Positions 54,255-64,000 of a stretch of DNA of 64,000 nt are shown here, piece after piece. The DNA lies in NCBI RefSeq assembly GCF_963678635.1, contig NC_087063.1, positions 56,477,259-56,541,258 of the forward strand, given 5' to 3'. The stretch's first letter is position 1; the number at the start of each line of letters is the position of its first letter. The DNA is from Symsagittifera roscoffensis (taxonomy: Eukaryota; Xenacoelomorpha; Acoela; Convolutidae). A model generated the notes under the pieces. The model had not been told where the DNA came from. It ran no database searches and was given only the letters and a program-made list of their open reading frames with translations. The position numbers and the translations under genes were made by a program.

Positions 54255-54987
54255 TGTAACATTCGCCCAAATACTACATAGCGACGGAGCGTAGAAAAAG
54301 TACCTACTAACGACTGGTAGGCGTCAGTTACCTTAATCCTACTCGTTTTTCACCGTCTCGACCTTGCCAGTTGATTTTTTGGTCTGTTTAGGGCTAAGTA
54401 AAAAGTTACTACTTTTAGGCCATCAGTCAAACGAATTTTGATCAGCTTTCGTTTACATGCAAACACAACCACACAGCTGAGTCTCGGATCCTCAGACTAC
54501 GTGATTGCTATTAAAGGGACGGCTCGAACAACCAATTTTAATATGTTTTTGTGTGACAGTTCTATATTAAATCCATTGGAGATGGATTGACCCTTTCCTC
54601 TTTCTAGCTACTCATATTGTAAAATATCAAATTATACCGGTGTTAATTCAGAGTTCTACGACATCCAAGTAGCTACAAAGTCAGTTTTATATAGTCCCTT
54701 CACATAAAACAGTCTCTGGGGGACCAAGCCTCCGCTCCCGTAATCTTCCTGAGGTAACGTTCTTATCTCTTCCAATTTGTGGCACGGGAGGGTTCCGTGG
54801 AATATTCCTTCCCCACTGAAGCTTCCTTTTCCACCAATTTCCACTGCTAAGGTTCTTATCGTGTGTTATTGCCACGATAAGAGGCTTTGTGTTTTTCGTC
54901 TCTTGTGTGACAATTTTCCAAAATATTTGTCGTTGTTCTGTTTTTTCGTTCCTTTTCGTCAAAATGGCCGTCTGGCAGAATGGCACA
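54255..54987 (-). repeat. R2 3' LTR (733 bp)
   Basis: Bounds inferred from R1: on the minus strand it starts TGTGCC right after TCCGGGGAGTA and ends GCGAATGTTACA. A TATATAAA at 54,693-54,686 is a good promoter box. An AATCCA-spacer-TGGATT hairpin resembles the R1 LTR hairpin. No second LTR is in the window to confirm. Confidence 0.8.
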
Positions 54988-55718
54988 TACTCCCCGGACA
55001 AGTCCCCATCAATGTCCCTATTGATCGCATAACATCGGGTTATCGTCATGTAGTGTTCCAGTTCTCTATAATCAATCTTACAAATCGCATTAGAAATTGA
55101 AATTTATCTACTCCACCTCAACTCACTACGTGTCACAAATTGCATCGTACTACATCTCACTGCCTTTCAACATTTTCACAAAATTTGCACCATGAGGAGT
55201 ATCCTAGATAAAATTTCTTTTCTGACTACGTACGTCATCTTGCCATAAGAGTTCTTTTCGCTCTTGGTGATTAAAAAAATGAGACGCGGCACGGCCACGC
55301 ACCCGTTAAAATTAACTTAACATCACTCACCAAGTATAATCAGTTACTTATGCGGTCCTTTCAATATAAAAACTAAGAAACTCTGGGGCTAGGAAAGTGA
55401 TTGAGTTACTCAACCTCTCGAGCGAGTTTACTCAAACTTACCATGTCGCCACACAGTGAAATTGTGTCTTACACAGGTTAAAAACTTCAGTCCCGTTCAA
55501 GTAGTATAACTAAAAAAATTTTTTTCAACAATTTTAACAATTGTAACAATCTTCAAAGTCTGGTTTGACCAAACTAAACCAAACCAAAAAGTTTAACAAG
55601 TTCAATAATCAAAACTTGGTTGATTGGTTCAAGTTTTAACACACAAAGACAATCAAGTTTTCTCTCCTTCTCTTCTTTTCTTGCTCACGTCTTCACTTGT
55701 TCTCTTCGTTCATCATCT
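54988..55718 (-). other. R2 polypurine tract and 3' untranslated region
   Basis: The polypurine tract is 54,998-54,988 on the minus strand. The remainder is AT-rich and noncoding, with a purine-rich run (minus) at 55,660-55,680 next to the end of ORF6. Confidence 0.6.
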
Positions 55719-58438
55719 TCATTCCATCGCTTCTCCATCCTGACCTTCAGCTTCGCTGTCTTCTAGGACTTTCTCCAGCATGTCCATGGAGTTGCGGGCC
55801 GTGCCCCAACTCTCCTGTTCCAAGAGCAACAAGGTAGCAAATCCACATTCACCTTTTGCTCCCGGTTCCTGCAAAAGCTGTTGTGAAGACATAGGCTCAC
55901 ATTTCTTTCTAGGTCAGCTCTTAAGACCTCTTTCCTCTCATCTTCAGTTACACAAGGCGCTCCAGCTACTCGCTTCACCACCGTGGTGACCGCGTTTCTG
56001 TGCGTCAGGAGTGCTCTCTTATAGGCTCCCGGTCCTTTATCTAGCTGGAAAGATTGATAGGCTTCCGTGTTCCTCGACACGTGACGCTCCGCGCGTTCAT
56101 ACATCCATGATGTCATCACTGCACGGAACCAAGGTATCAATCTTTGCCTTGACCATATTCTTTCAATGGCTTTGGGTTTTCTCAGAACCTTGCAGGTGGT
56201 TCTGAAAAGATCCAATTCACGACTCATCTTCACGTTGCTCAGCTTTTCAGGAGTCGGCACGGCCGTCTCCTGTTCACTTGTGTCCGCGTTAGCCTCCAAC
56301 CATCTCACTGCCAGCATGGCACTAACCACCACGATTGACACCTGTTGATTCTGATCGGGCAACCCCGTAGAGTACAACTCCTCCACGTCCCAAACTAGCA
56401 TCAGATTCCCGCGTTTGGGGTACCACAACGTCTGCTCCAAGCAGTGGCAAGGATACTCCCCATGGGTTCTCACTATGTTCCTTCGGGTACAAGACCCTGA
56501 GGCTCCCAGCAACGGTTCCACCTCCATCAGAATTCTGTGTAAATCGTCTTTCTCTTCTATGGTGGGGAATTCAGTGGGTAACGCTCCACTCGCTTTCTGC
56601 TTCTGGAATTCACTCACATTACTTTCGTTCAATCTCAGGAACTCTTCACCCACTACGTCTTGCAACTCGCCTTCAGATCTTTTCGGAAGTGCCCGAAAGA
56701 TCTTCGCCAACAAATCATATGACCTCTCCGACATTCTGGCCAACCTTACGCATTTTGACACAGAGAAAAGTTGGTCAATCAACACCTGTTGCGTCCTCGC
56801 ATCCATCACCACCATATGCGTAGGATACCTACTATTGCAATATGGCGCGGAGCTTGAACCCACCAGATATTTTGAACCAGTAGGTTTATGATAGGCTTCA
56901 CTATCCTTCAGATACATTTCGTTTTCCAGAGCTTCTCGCCAGCCTCCGATCTTCTGCTCTGTCTGCAATGCTCCAGGGAATACTTCCACGCTGAGGGACG
57001 TCACTAGCTCATGGGCACGCTCCAGGCGCTCAAGCGATTCTATCGAACTTGTCATGCTACAAAATCCCAAGGCTGTGGTCAAGTTTACATCCATCACCCC
57101 ATGACAGTCCGCGACCAACTCCATGTCACTCTTATCCGACATGGTCAATCTTCCGTACAATAGTGCCAGTTGTCGATGCTGCTCGCTCAGCGTAATCAGG
57201 CAGTGTCCCAAGTTGCAAACATGTCCTTCCATCCCACTATGTTGAGCCAAGCATGTGCCTTGCTCCAACCAATTGCTCGATGGACTTTCCTCGGATAGCT
57301 CCGTGGATGGATTGCTGTTCCGCTTCGTCAACCTTATGGCCAGCAGATGGTGTATCATGGCCAGATCATGTGGACTCGCGTCATCATCCAGGTCTAACGT
57401 GATATCCGCCGTTATGTGCCAGATTAAACCGGCGTTAGGATGAGGACACCAAGAAGGCTTCATGAGTTCCCACATCGTTACTAGACTGGTTTTCAAGGGA
57501 CCGTCCCAAGAACCACAATCAAAACTCACTTTCCCCGTTAGCTCGGGAACCGAGGGTTCGAGCACTCGTTCTTCTAAGATAATTCCCAGCTTGGGTTGTT
57601 CCACCATCATCATTCCAGTTTCTTTAATCCGTTCAACACAGAAATTGAGTACTATGACTTGCTCATAGTCGAAGTACGCTTCCCTGGCTTCTTCATTCAC
57701 GAAGGGATTATACGCCATCCCCGGTATGCCAGACACATATTGGAACGACTTCAGTTTCTCTAGTGTTGCAAAGTCTTTTTGCCCCCTGACTGCTTCAATC
57801 AACTCCCGGTTCACTTTCAATTCTTTGTTGGAATATCTTCTCACTTCTTCCAACTTGCGATAGCTCTCCATGTCATTCGACTCCCTATTTGGTACAGTCA
57901 ACGGCATATCCTGATATAGTTCCAGGAGTGCCCTAAGGAAGTTTCTTTCGAAATCAACTCCCTTTTGCCGAATGATCTTTACGCATTCTCCCAAAACAGG
58001 ATTGGGGATACGATCCACCACGAACCTGAAAAAGCAAAGGGCATCCTTACGCTTAGCCCATGCTATCGCAGAATCGTCTTTTGAAATCAACGCTCGCAGA
58101 ACTTCCATTAACTCCAGCTCCTGTTCCCGTGATTTCGAATCATTACTGGCTTCATAGTCCGCCTTCTTGATGCCCATCAAGCACCAAGCCAACCGTACTT
58201 GCAGATCAGTTCTCGTGCACGGATGAGCCAGGTACGCGGCCACCGTCGCAGGTGCATGCATCGTCTCATCGAAGTATCTCTGGAGGGCCGCCCTCCAAGA
58301 AATCTCTAGTAGTTTTTCCAATCCGATTTCGTTAGCTTCCGAGGACATTACCGTGCCGTATTCTTTCCGATTTAAGTTGGAGTTCTCCGTAAGCCCTTTC
58401 AGATATTCCTGCATGGCTCGCTTCTCGCTAAAAGCCAT
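55719..58438 (-). pseudogene. R2 ORF6: large conserved cargo protein, nearly intact
   Basis: ATG at 58,438 overlaps the ORF5 stop (TGATG). The frame is open for 891 codons to 55,763. Landmarks shared with R1: FQYVSGIPGMAYNPFVN; LMKPSWCPHPNAGLIWH; CLAQHSGMEGHVCNLGHC; FSVSKCVRLARMSERSYDLL; HGEYPCHCLEQTLWYPKRGN; VSLCLHNSFCRNRE. The last about 28 residues do not resemble R1. One frame over, DNA from about 55,845 to a TGA at 55,719 encodes LLEQESWGTARNSMDMLEKV and an acidic end like that of R1, so a single frameshift near 55,845 has altered the C-terminus. Two Cys/His clusters suggest zinc binding. Function unknown. Confidence 0.7.
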
Positions 58439-59205
58439 CAGTTCCTCGCTTTCAACATCTCCACATAACCCCCTGCTGGATCTCCCATTTGGACGGATTC
58501 TGGCACAGTGACTCGACTATACTCGACCACGTCGAGTTGTCCTTCCAGTTTCAACTTGGCCATGTTGGTTCGCGAGGGCCTGTAATCTTTAAGTCCTCCA
58601 GATCCACATTGACTGATGATCTCCATCTCTAACTTAGTGTCTGCCAGGGTTCGTGCTGTCTTCTTTGATTTCATGGCTGTCGTGGTCAGACCTGCCAAGA
58701 GCATAGGGGGTATCAGATTCTCTTTTTCTCCCCCTGTCAGTGTCGCACCATCTCCTTGCCCGCTCTCGCCTGAACAACCTGCGCTCGTCGGAGAGGCCAC
58801 CACTGCGCTGGCTTTTGACTTTACCACTCTTGGGTTCACGGCTCGACTTCCTGTCTTCCCTTTTAGTCGCTTCAGCCCCTTTCTGGCTCGTCTAACAGGT
58901 AATTTCTTTGTGACCTGCTGATCATCGGCACTGTCTTCTGTAACCGACTCCATGAAGTTCACTCTGCTCCAGGTTGCCCCTGTCTTGCCTTCTAATTCAC
59001 TTTGAGATCTCTCCCATTCCTCTTCCGGTAGCGTACTCAGGAAGGATACCCTCATTGATTCTTCAATTTTTCTCCTCCTCGGTGACTCATGGAGCAATCT
59101 TTGCGGATCCCTGCCTCGGCACTCTCTCGCCTGACTTATTGGATCCATCGGGGATAAATCGGCCGACGCCTCCTTTGTAGGGGACATGAAAGACGATGGC
59201 GTCAT
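58438..59205 (-). CDS. R2 ORF5: conserved cargo protein
   Basis: From ATG 59,205 (MTPSSFMSPTKEASADLSP) to a stop that overlaps the ORF6 ATG by one base. Basic, Ser/Lys-rich, with RVSFLSTLPEEEWERSQSEL (like R1 ORF5), VRRARKGLKRLKGKTG (nuclear-localisation-like) and a Gly/Ser-rich middle. The TGATG overlap is the arrangement used for termination-reinitiation in other elements. Confidence 0.6.
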   Translation of the reverse strand: MTPSSFMSPTKEASADLSPMDPISQARECRGRDPQRLLHESPRRRKIEESMRVSFLSTLPEEEWERSQSELEGKTGATWSRVNFMESVTEDSADDQQVTKKLPVRRARKGLKRLKGKTGSRAVNPRVVKSKASAVVASPTSAGCSGESGQGDGATLTGGEKENLIPPMLLAGLTTTAMKSKKTARTLADTKLEMEIISQCGSGGLKDYRPSRTNMAKLKLEGQLDVVEYSRVTVPESVQMGDPAGGYVEMLKARN

Positions 59206-59253
59206 CAGCAATAGACTCCCATCGACTTCCCCATCGTCGTCTTCAATGAACCT

Positions 59254-60640
59254 TTATTCTAGCAAGTCTCTCTCCAACGCTCCTAGATCAGTCTCACCCG
59301 GTTTTCCCGTCTTTCCCCCGATGTCGTTATCGTTATCGTCCTGATCCATCAGTTCATCGTCATCTGCATCAGATTTCGGCTTGGGTCCTGAAGGGCCTTG
59401 TCGTGTGTCTATGCCCGAGTCCGGCCGCACCGGTACGGTCAAGTCTCCTGCGTGATAAATCAATTCATCGTTCACCAGGAATTCTACGGACTCCTTGCCA
59501 TGTGGTGCCAGGTCCTCTATCGTTATGTATGAGCCTCCTCTGCTCTCCTTTGCCACTTCCAGCACCATTACTTTCACTTCTCCTGACCATTTCAGTCTTG
59601 ATATGTCATCTGTGGGAGTATAACTTCGTTCCACATTTCAGCCGAGACCTCTGGTCTCCTGGAAGGTAGTCCCTTGATTTTTTTCCTACTCCAAGCATCA
59701 GGAAATGAGAAGTCAAACGTGTGCGCGGCTGCAACATTCCAGCTGATGAAGCGCGGCTCTATCCCTTCACTCCACTTCAGCATTCTCTTCTCTGCATCAC
59801 GAGCTGCTCCGATGCGAGGGGCAATGACGGGAGATGTAACTCCCAACAACATCCTCCTTATCGGTGGATATCGAGGGCATTATCGGTGGATATCGATGAG
59901 AGCCGCTTCTGTATCCTTCACCACTGGTCTCAAATTCCAAAGCATCGGGTTAAACTGGATGTGGGAAAGGTCCTCACGGCCCATTCGGAACTTGAAGTGG
60001 TTGTTGAAATCCATCAACACCCAACCTGGCTCCGCTTTTCATCCGAACAGCCTATCGTCGCTGGCCAGCCCTCTCAGCTCCCTCTGCTCTACCCAATTCA
60101 GCACGGAACAATCCACGACTGAGATCAGGTTGACATAAAACACATAATTCCTGTATGCCTTGACTTGCAGGTCCGGGAACGCGAAAGACATCACCGGTCC
60201 ATACACCACTGTGACGAGTTTCCGCAGTCCGTGAATCAGAGCCAACGGATCGATCCGCATCATGACGGCCAAATCTGTCAGCAAGGGCATGCCACAAACC
60301 TGCTTACATTCACCCGCATCCGTTGCCACCTTATCTTCTCCCGTGACGCTTCTGTTCTGTTGCAAGAGGTATTGGAGCAGGAGAGTCCTCCAGTCTTTCA
60401 TCTTCCTGAGCGAGGCGGTTTCCAACTGCGCGATGAACTCACGACTTGTTCCCTGGAGTTGTTCAGGGTAACGCAACAGCACAAGCAAATCACCCAGTCG
60501 ACCGTAGGTCATGGCAATCAGAGTCAGGAGTCCATCCAATCTCAAATCTGCCAACGCTTGGATGAAGAGGTTCGCCGGTCCTTTCACGAAATTTTCATGA
60601 CCAAATGTCACATATAAAGTCTAATATCAGGCCAATCGAC
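59254..60640 (-). pseudogene. R2 ORF4: conserved cargo protein, broken
   Basis: Pieces in three frames align with R1 ORF4: a start region NLIESFVKDIRKLSIGLILD (frame shared with the ORF3 end), MPLLTDLAVMMRIDPLALIH to LNWVEQRELRGLASDDRLFG (60,611-60,039), MLLGVTSPVIAPRIGAARD (59,852-59,592) and an acidic tail ending at 59,254. About 25 residues are missing around 59,880, where a 23-bp direct duplication (TATCGGTGGATATCGA twice) and a stop also occur. Confidence 0.6.
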
Positions 60641-61732
60641 AACTTCCTGATGTCCTTGACGAAACTCTCGATCAGGTTCCGAGATGCCCTCGGATAGCAC
60701 GTCGACAGGGAGGATGGTGTCCATCCCACTCCCATTCCACCCAAGATGGCATCCGATCGTTCATACTGTGCCCTCGTGGCTAGCACGTCAGCTTGGAACT
60801 TGTCCAGCGACATCGTGTTTACGTCCTGCATCAATTTCAACTGATACGTCCTGCATCTCTTTGATCACTGCCGGCGCATGCTCGAACGCGTCCTCACCCA
60901 AGGTGCACAGCCTTGGTGACAAGTACAACCATACGTTGTTGTGCGGCTTCGTGCGCAAAGCCATTGCCATGAGATCTTCTTCCGCTGACGTCATGTTTTT
61001 CCTGACTGTCCTTCCCTGCTCATTCTCTGCATGATCCATCTGTCTGATCCAGAGATCATCAGCCACCTGTTGTACTAACAGATGATCGTCATCTACATCT
61101 GGTCTTAACTTCAGCAATCTGGCAAAGTTGGACAGCTCCAAACCCAGAACCTCATCTAGCACCAACCGAGTTGTGCTACAATCTTTGAGTCCATGTATGA
61201 CATTGGAAATGTCAGCCCAAACGGCAGGAAGCTCTGATCGGGATGGGTAATAATTGTCTGGGTCTACCACTCTGTTCGGGGCAGGAATTATTACGTTGAA
61301 TCGTCCCTCTGCTATCGTTGTGACCATCGTGTACACAAACTGAAGGGGTTCTGGCAATGTAGCGTACCCTGGTGACAACACGAAGATCACATTCACTACA
61401 TTTTGGGTGAAACGTTGTTTTGCTGCTGTTTCTACCTCAGCCATCGCCGAGAGTCATGTCATTATCGCCTCCCCTATGACATCGTTGCTCCGGATCGACC
61501 CATCCGTCAGACGTGTCAACAAGCCCCTGCTTTGCAGATGATCATTTGAGCCTGCGACCACTATCACCTGCGGCTCCATGCTGACCACCCTTCGCACACT
61601 TATCATCATGCCTATTGCCTGTCCCCAGTCCAATTTAGGCTCCGTCAAGAAAATCACATCGAGCCAAAAGAGAGAACGGGGCGTATAGAGATAATCGGAG
61701 CTGGCCACAATCAGATACTTGGCAGCTTTCAT
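60640..61732 (-). pseudogene. R2 ORF3: degenerate SGNH-like protein, broken
   Basis: ATG at 61,732 two bases after the ORF2 stop (TAGATATG). LIVASSDY and VVAGSNDHLQSRGLL mark the altered SGNH-like blocks. An in-frame TGA at 61,454 is followed by FVLSPGYATLPEPLQFVY, LPAVWADISNVIHGL and LVLDEVLGLELSNFARLLKL. A frameshift near 60,835 moves the end into the frame that runs on, without a stop, into the ORF4 N-terminus, suggesting an ORF3-ORF4 polyprotein. Confidence 0.6.
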
Positions 61733-61734
61733 AT

Positions 61735-62315
61735 CTAAGGGATCATAAGCTGATACAGGCCGTCACCTAATGGGGCCTTCAGTTTCCCATATCTCTTGTC
61801 ATCTCCAACCACTGTGGTCGTTCGGGGGTAATCCCTCGAATACTCGCCAGGCGTCTGACCGGGTGGTTTAGCAAACTGCCTGTACATCTTGTGATGCTTG
61901 TTATTCAGCTGGGTATCTGCCTGAAAGTTGCCCTTGCGAGCAGGTGGCGTCAGTTCTCGGGCTCTCTGTCGGACGTCCGTAAGAGACCGGGTATTCAAAG
62001 GTCCAAAGGTAATGTCCTGAGGCAACCCATTCAAGTCTGCGTGCCGGAGCGTAGTCGTGGAACTGAACTGCTTCTGCTCTGCTAGCAGCCAATCCACGCC
62101 CGGTATCCGATATAGTCGCGACACTGTGGGACTTTCTCCGCCAATCATTTTCATTACGTCAAGGTATTCATGTTCAACTTCGTTGAAATGTCCGTCTTGT
62201 ACTGTCCCCAATGACTAGGGTCTGATCGGTTCCAAAGCAGCACGCTGCCTGGTTCAACTCCCTCCACTGGCACGGCGCTCGTAGACGGTCCGGCTGCTGA
62301 AGCTGGGTTTGCCAT
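61735..62315 (-). pseudogene. R2 ORF2: conserved cargo protein, one frameshift
   Basis: ATG at 62,315 (MANPASAAGPSTSAVPVEG) opens a Pro/Ser-rich start. The frame changes near 62,180, and VDWLLAEQKQFSSTTTLRHA, DLNGLPQDITFGPLNTRSL follow in the second frame to the stop at 61,735. It begins 68 bp after ORF1. Confidence 0.55.
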
Positions 62316-62382
62316 GTCAGGCGGGTCGTTCCTCCTAGACGGTCTGGGAGTTATTCCTGTTCTGATCAACTGATCTCCCGTG

Positions 62383-64000
62383 TCAGCTTTCAAGCGGTTG
62401 TGTTCTGGGAGGAGGAGCAGTCCCTAGCCTCTCTCTTACGTTTGAGCTCGGAGCGACGGGTGCGGCTGTAGCCGTCTCCATTGCCAAGGGCCCTAGGCGG
62501 TTGACGAGGGATTCGGGCACGCTTGCCCTTATTCTACTTCCTCCGGTCGAGCTGGTCCGAGCCAGAGAACTGTTCGCCCTCGACTCCTGCTCCACTTCCC
62601 TCAACTGCGTCTGAAATACATAATTGACCCAGTGTCTCCCTCGTTGGGTGTTGAAATGTATTCCATCTCTGGTAAGCGCGATGTAATCAATCATGCGCAG
62701 CATGTTTTCGAGATCCAGAATTCGCAGCTCGCCAGGGTTGTTTCTCACCAGACTGCGGATCATTTCGTTCCACCGTGTCACGTTGCCATTCATGAAATCT
62801 GCCACTGTGGTGCCCACCAGCGGGTTTTGTGGTATCGTGCACAACACTACAAGCCTGGGCCTGTACTTCTCCTTTAGTTCGTTCAAGAGGCATACCAATA
62901 GAGGCTCCCACTTGCTCTCCGGAGTCACTGGGGCTCTCGAGACGTCGTTGGTTCCCAGCATTATTACCAGTGTATCCAGGTGATCTTCGCTCTGTAATTC
63001 CATCATCTTGATGACCTGAGCCACTGAGGCTCCTCCAAAGGACAGAGTGTTAGTCTGACCATAGACGAAGATCTCATTCAGATCCCTTACCAAACTGTCT
63101 CCTATGATCAAGTGGTGACTCCCTGGGGGAATTACCTGGTCGCTCGTAGCGGGGTTCCAGCTCATGTCATTCATGCAGGCTCGAGGATGCTCCGCGGCCA
63201 CTTGCGTGAACTGGTGACGTGGCATCAGATTCTTCCTAATGTCTACCACGCGGGACTTTTGGAAGGTTCCGCCATGCGCAGTCCCCGAGGACGCTACCGT
63301 GCGGGGTGCTCGCTCCGAGCCATTGGATGAATGATCACGACGTTGGGAAGGAACGATCCTACCCAATGTCCGCCCAGTGGTTCTGTTGATCTCATCCATT
63401 GTTGCTCTGGCCACTTGGTTGAATGATTCTTGGAACTGAGGAGCGAGGTAGGTGTCAGAAGGGTCTGGTATCGTGTTCCACTGGCTAGAAGCAGACTGTT
63501 GTGTCTGCTGAGGAGCCTCGGGCCCTCTCGATGCACACAGCTCCTGTACTCTTGTCTTGGGGCGTGTGTCGCTGGATCCATCCGAGGATTTCATTGTCGC
63601 CAGATCTTCCTGTGACACTTGGCTCACCTTTGCCATATACAGCTCCTTCAGGTGCTTTATTTCATCCTCCTTGTAGGCCACCTGCAGATCTTCATATTTC
63701 TTCTTCCATTCGTCTCTTTCTCGAGCTATCGTCCTATACTCCTGGAGTTTGGCACACAGCTCGCTCTGATCTCTCTCCTTCTTCTCCAGCGTCTCAATAG
63801 TCTCCGACGTCTGGATCTCTATTTCACTCACCCTCACTCTCTTCGGAGGAGGAGCAGCTGTTGGAGAGTCGACCGAATGTGACGGGCCTGGCCCATCACG
63901 TTGTCTCTTCGCTCCGATGAGCGGCTGCGCAGTTTGGACCGGTAAGGGCATCTCACCTAGCCGGTGGTCCCTCTGTTCACCTAGTCCTGGCTCACGAGCC
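62383..64000 (-). CDS. R2 ORF1: coiled coil plus SGNH/GDSL hydrolase, intact
   Basis: An uninterrupted 522-codon frame from ATG 63,951 to TGA 62,383. The frame stays open upstream to the window edge, so the true start may be further out. Residues 1-50 are Pro-rich; about 48-120 form a charged coiled coil (KERDQSELCAKLQEYRTIAR); 120-260 are Ser/Thr/Gln-rich. The SGNH domain has HHLIIGDSLVRDL (GDS 284-286), VIMLGTNDVSR (GTND 333-336) and TRDGIHFN (Asp 429, His 432), so all catalytic positions are present. A disordered tail follows. The intact site predicts an active esterase or acyl-hydrolase; substrate unknown. It is the first cargo gene of R2, as in R1. Confidence 0.82.
   Translation of the reverse strand, partial: AREPGLGEQRDHRLGEMPLPVQTAQPLIGAKRQRDGPGPSHSVDSPTAAPPPKRVRVSEIEIQTSETIETLEKKERDQSELCAKLQEYRTIARERDEWKKKYEDLQVAYKEDEIKHLKELYMAKVSQVSQEDLATMKSSDGSSDTRPKTRVQELCASRGPEAPQQTQQSASSQWNTIPDPSDTYLAPQFQESFNQVARATMDEINRTTGRTLGRIVPSQRRDHSSNGSERAPRTVASSGTAHGGTFQKSRVVDIRKNLMPRHQFTQVAAEHPRACMNDMSWNPATSDQVIPPGSHHLIIGDSLVRDLNEIFVYGQTNTLSFGGASVAQVIKMMELQSEDHLDTLVIMLGTNDVSRAPVTPESKWEPLLVCLLNELKEKYRPRLVVLCTIPQNPLVGTTVADFMNGNVTRWNEMIRSLVRNNPGELRILDLENMLRMIDYIALTRDGIHFNTQRGRHWVNYVFQTQLREVEQESRANSSLARTSSTGGSRIRASVPESLVNRLGPLAMETATAAPVAPSSNVRERLGTAPPPRTQPLES

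Larger units (their letters stand above)
54255..64000 (-). mobile_element. R2: second giant LTR retrotransposon, 3' part
   Basis: Minus-strand element whose 3' LTR ends at 54,255. Reading right to left it contains ORF1-ORF6 in the same order as R1, then the polypurine tract and LTR. Its gag-pol, and any macro ORF, would lie beyond 64,000. Protein similarity to R1 is moderate and restricted to conserved blocks, so it is a separate family of the same lineage, not a recent copy. The LTR termini (TGTGCC...GAATGTTACA) and the polypurine tract are the same as in R1. Confidence 0.88.

Noticed and set aside
54656-55049. Minus-strand ORFs of 62-120 codons
   Set aside because: They lie largely within the R2 LTR and have no homologue in R1; treated as chance frames.
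1-64000. tRNA, rRNA genes, CRISPR arrays
   Set aside because: No cloverleaf with a T-loop core, no rRNA core motifs, and no regular spacer-repeat array was seen. The tandem repeats present have no unique spacers.

Overview
The window looks like nematode DNA, most likely from Caenorhabditis or a close relative. The evidence is an AT-rich background, short introns with TTTCAG-type acceptors, Maverick/Polinton remnants of the kind known from Caenorhabditis (a major capsid protein resembling C. elegans F54H12.2), and Ty3/gypsy LTR retrotransposons. No ordinary host gene can be identified with confidence. Almost everything readable belongs to mobile elements nested inside one another. The assignment to nematodes is inference; the element assignments rest on motifs read directly from the sequence.

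Layout. (1) 1-2.9 kb: unidentified exon-like ORFs, then a decayed minus-strand Maverick major capsid gene. (2) 2.98-53.87 kb: a segment bounded by 0.8-kb inverted repeats. Just inside the left repeat is a decayed minus-strand protein-primed family-B DNA polymerase with an N-terminal zinc finger (3.9-7.8 kb). Next come AT-rich DNA with short ORFs and a minisatellite, then a tandem array of gene cassettes (11.4-26.5 kb). Long units are about 4.3 kb and short ones about 2.45 kb. They carry small unknown genes on both strands, recurrent promoter-like motif clusters, and a zinc-finger exon that copies the 5' end of the polymerase gene. (3) 26,537-49,720: a 23.2-kb LTR retrotransposon (called R1 here) inserted in the last zinc-finger exon of the array, with two 905-bp LTRs. 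(4) 49.7-53.9 kb: the remainder of the interrupted unit, AT-rich DNA, and the right inverted repeat. (5) 54,255 to the end: the 3' part of a second, diverged giant retrotransposon on the minus strand (R2), with a 733-bp 3' LTR; its 5' part lies beyond the window.

R1 carries gag, aspartic protease, reverse transcriptase, RNase H and a D,D35E integrase with a GPY/F-type tail. It then carries about 10 kb of extra coding sequence: a divergent macro-domain protein (ORF-M), an SGNH/GDSL hydrolase-like protein (ORF1), and five further proteins (ORF2-ORF6) that I do not recognise, except that ORF3 looks like a degenerate SGNH fold. R2 carries ORF1-ORF6 in exactly the same order with strongly diverged sequences, and has the same polypurine tract and LTR termini. 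Two diverged copies keeping the same cargo order argue for an established lineage of giant cargo-bearing Ty3/gypsy elements, not a one-off capture. This is the most novel system in the window. Both copies are damaged. R1 has frameshifts and stops, a YVDN in place of YVDD in the RT, and a lesion in RNase H. R2 has several frameshifts but retains an intact SGNH ORF and an almost intact ORF6.

The coordinates of LTRs, main ORFs and repeats are firm. Splice structures in the cassette array, the outer ends of the inverted repeats, and the functions of ORF2-ORF6 are not. Many ORFs here have no ATG near the apparent start, which I note where it matters.
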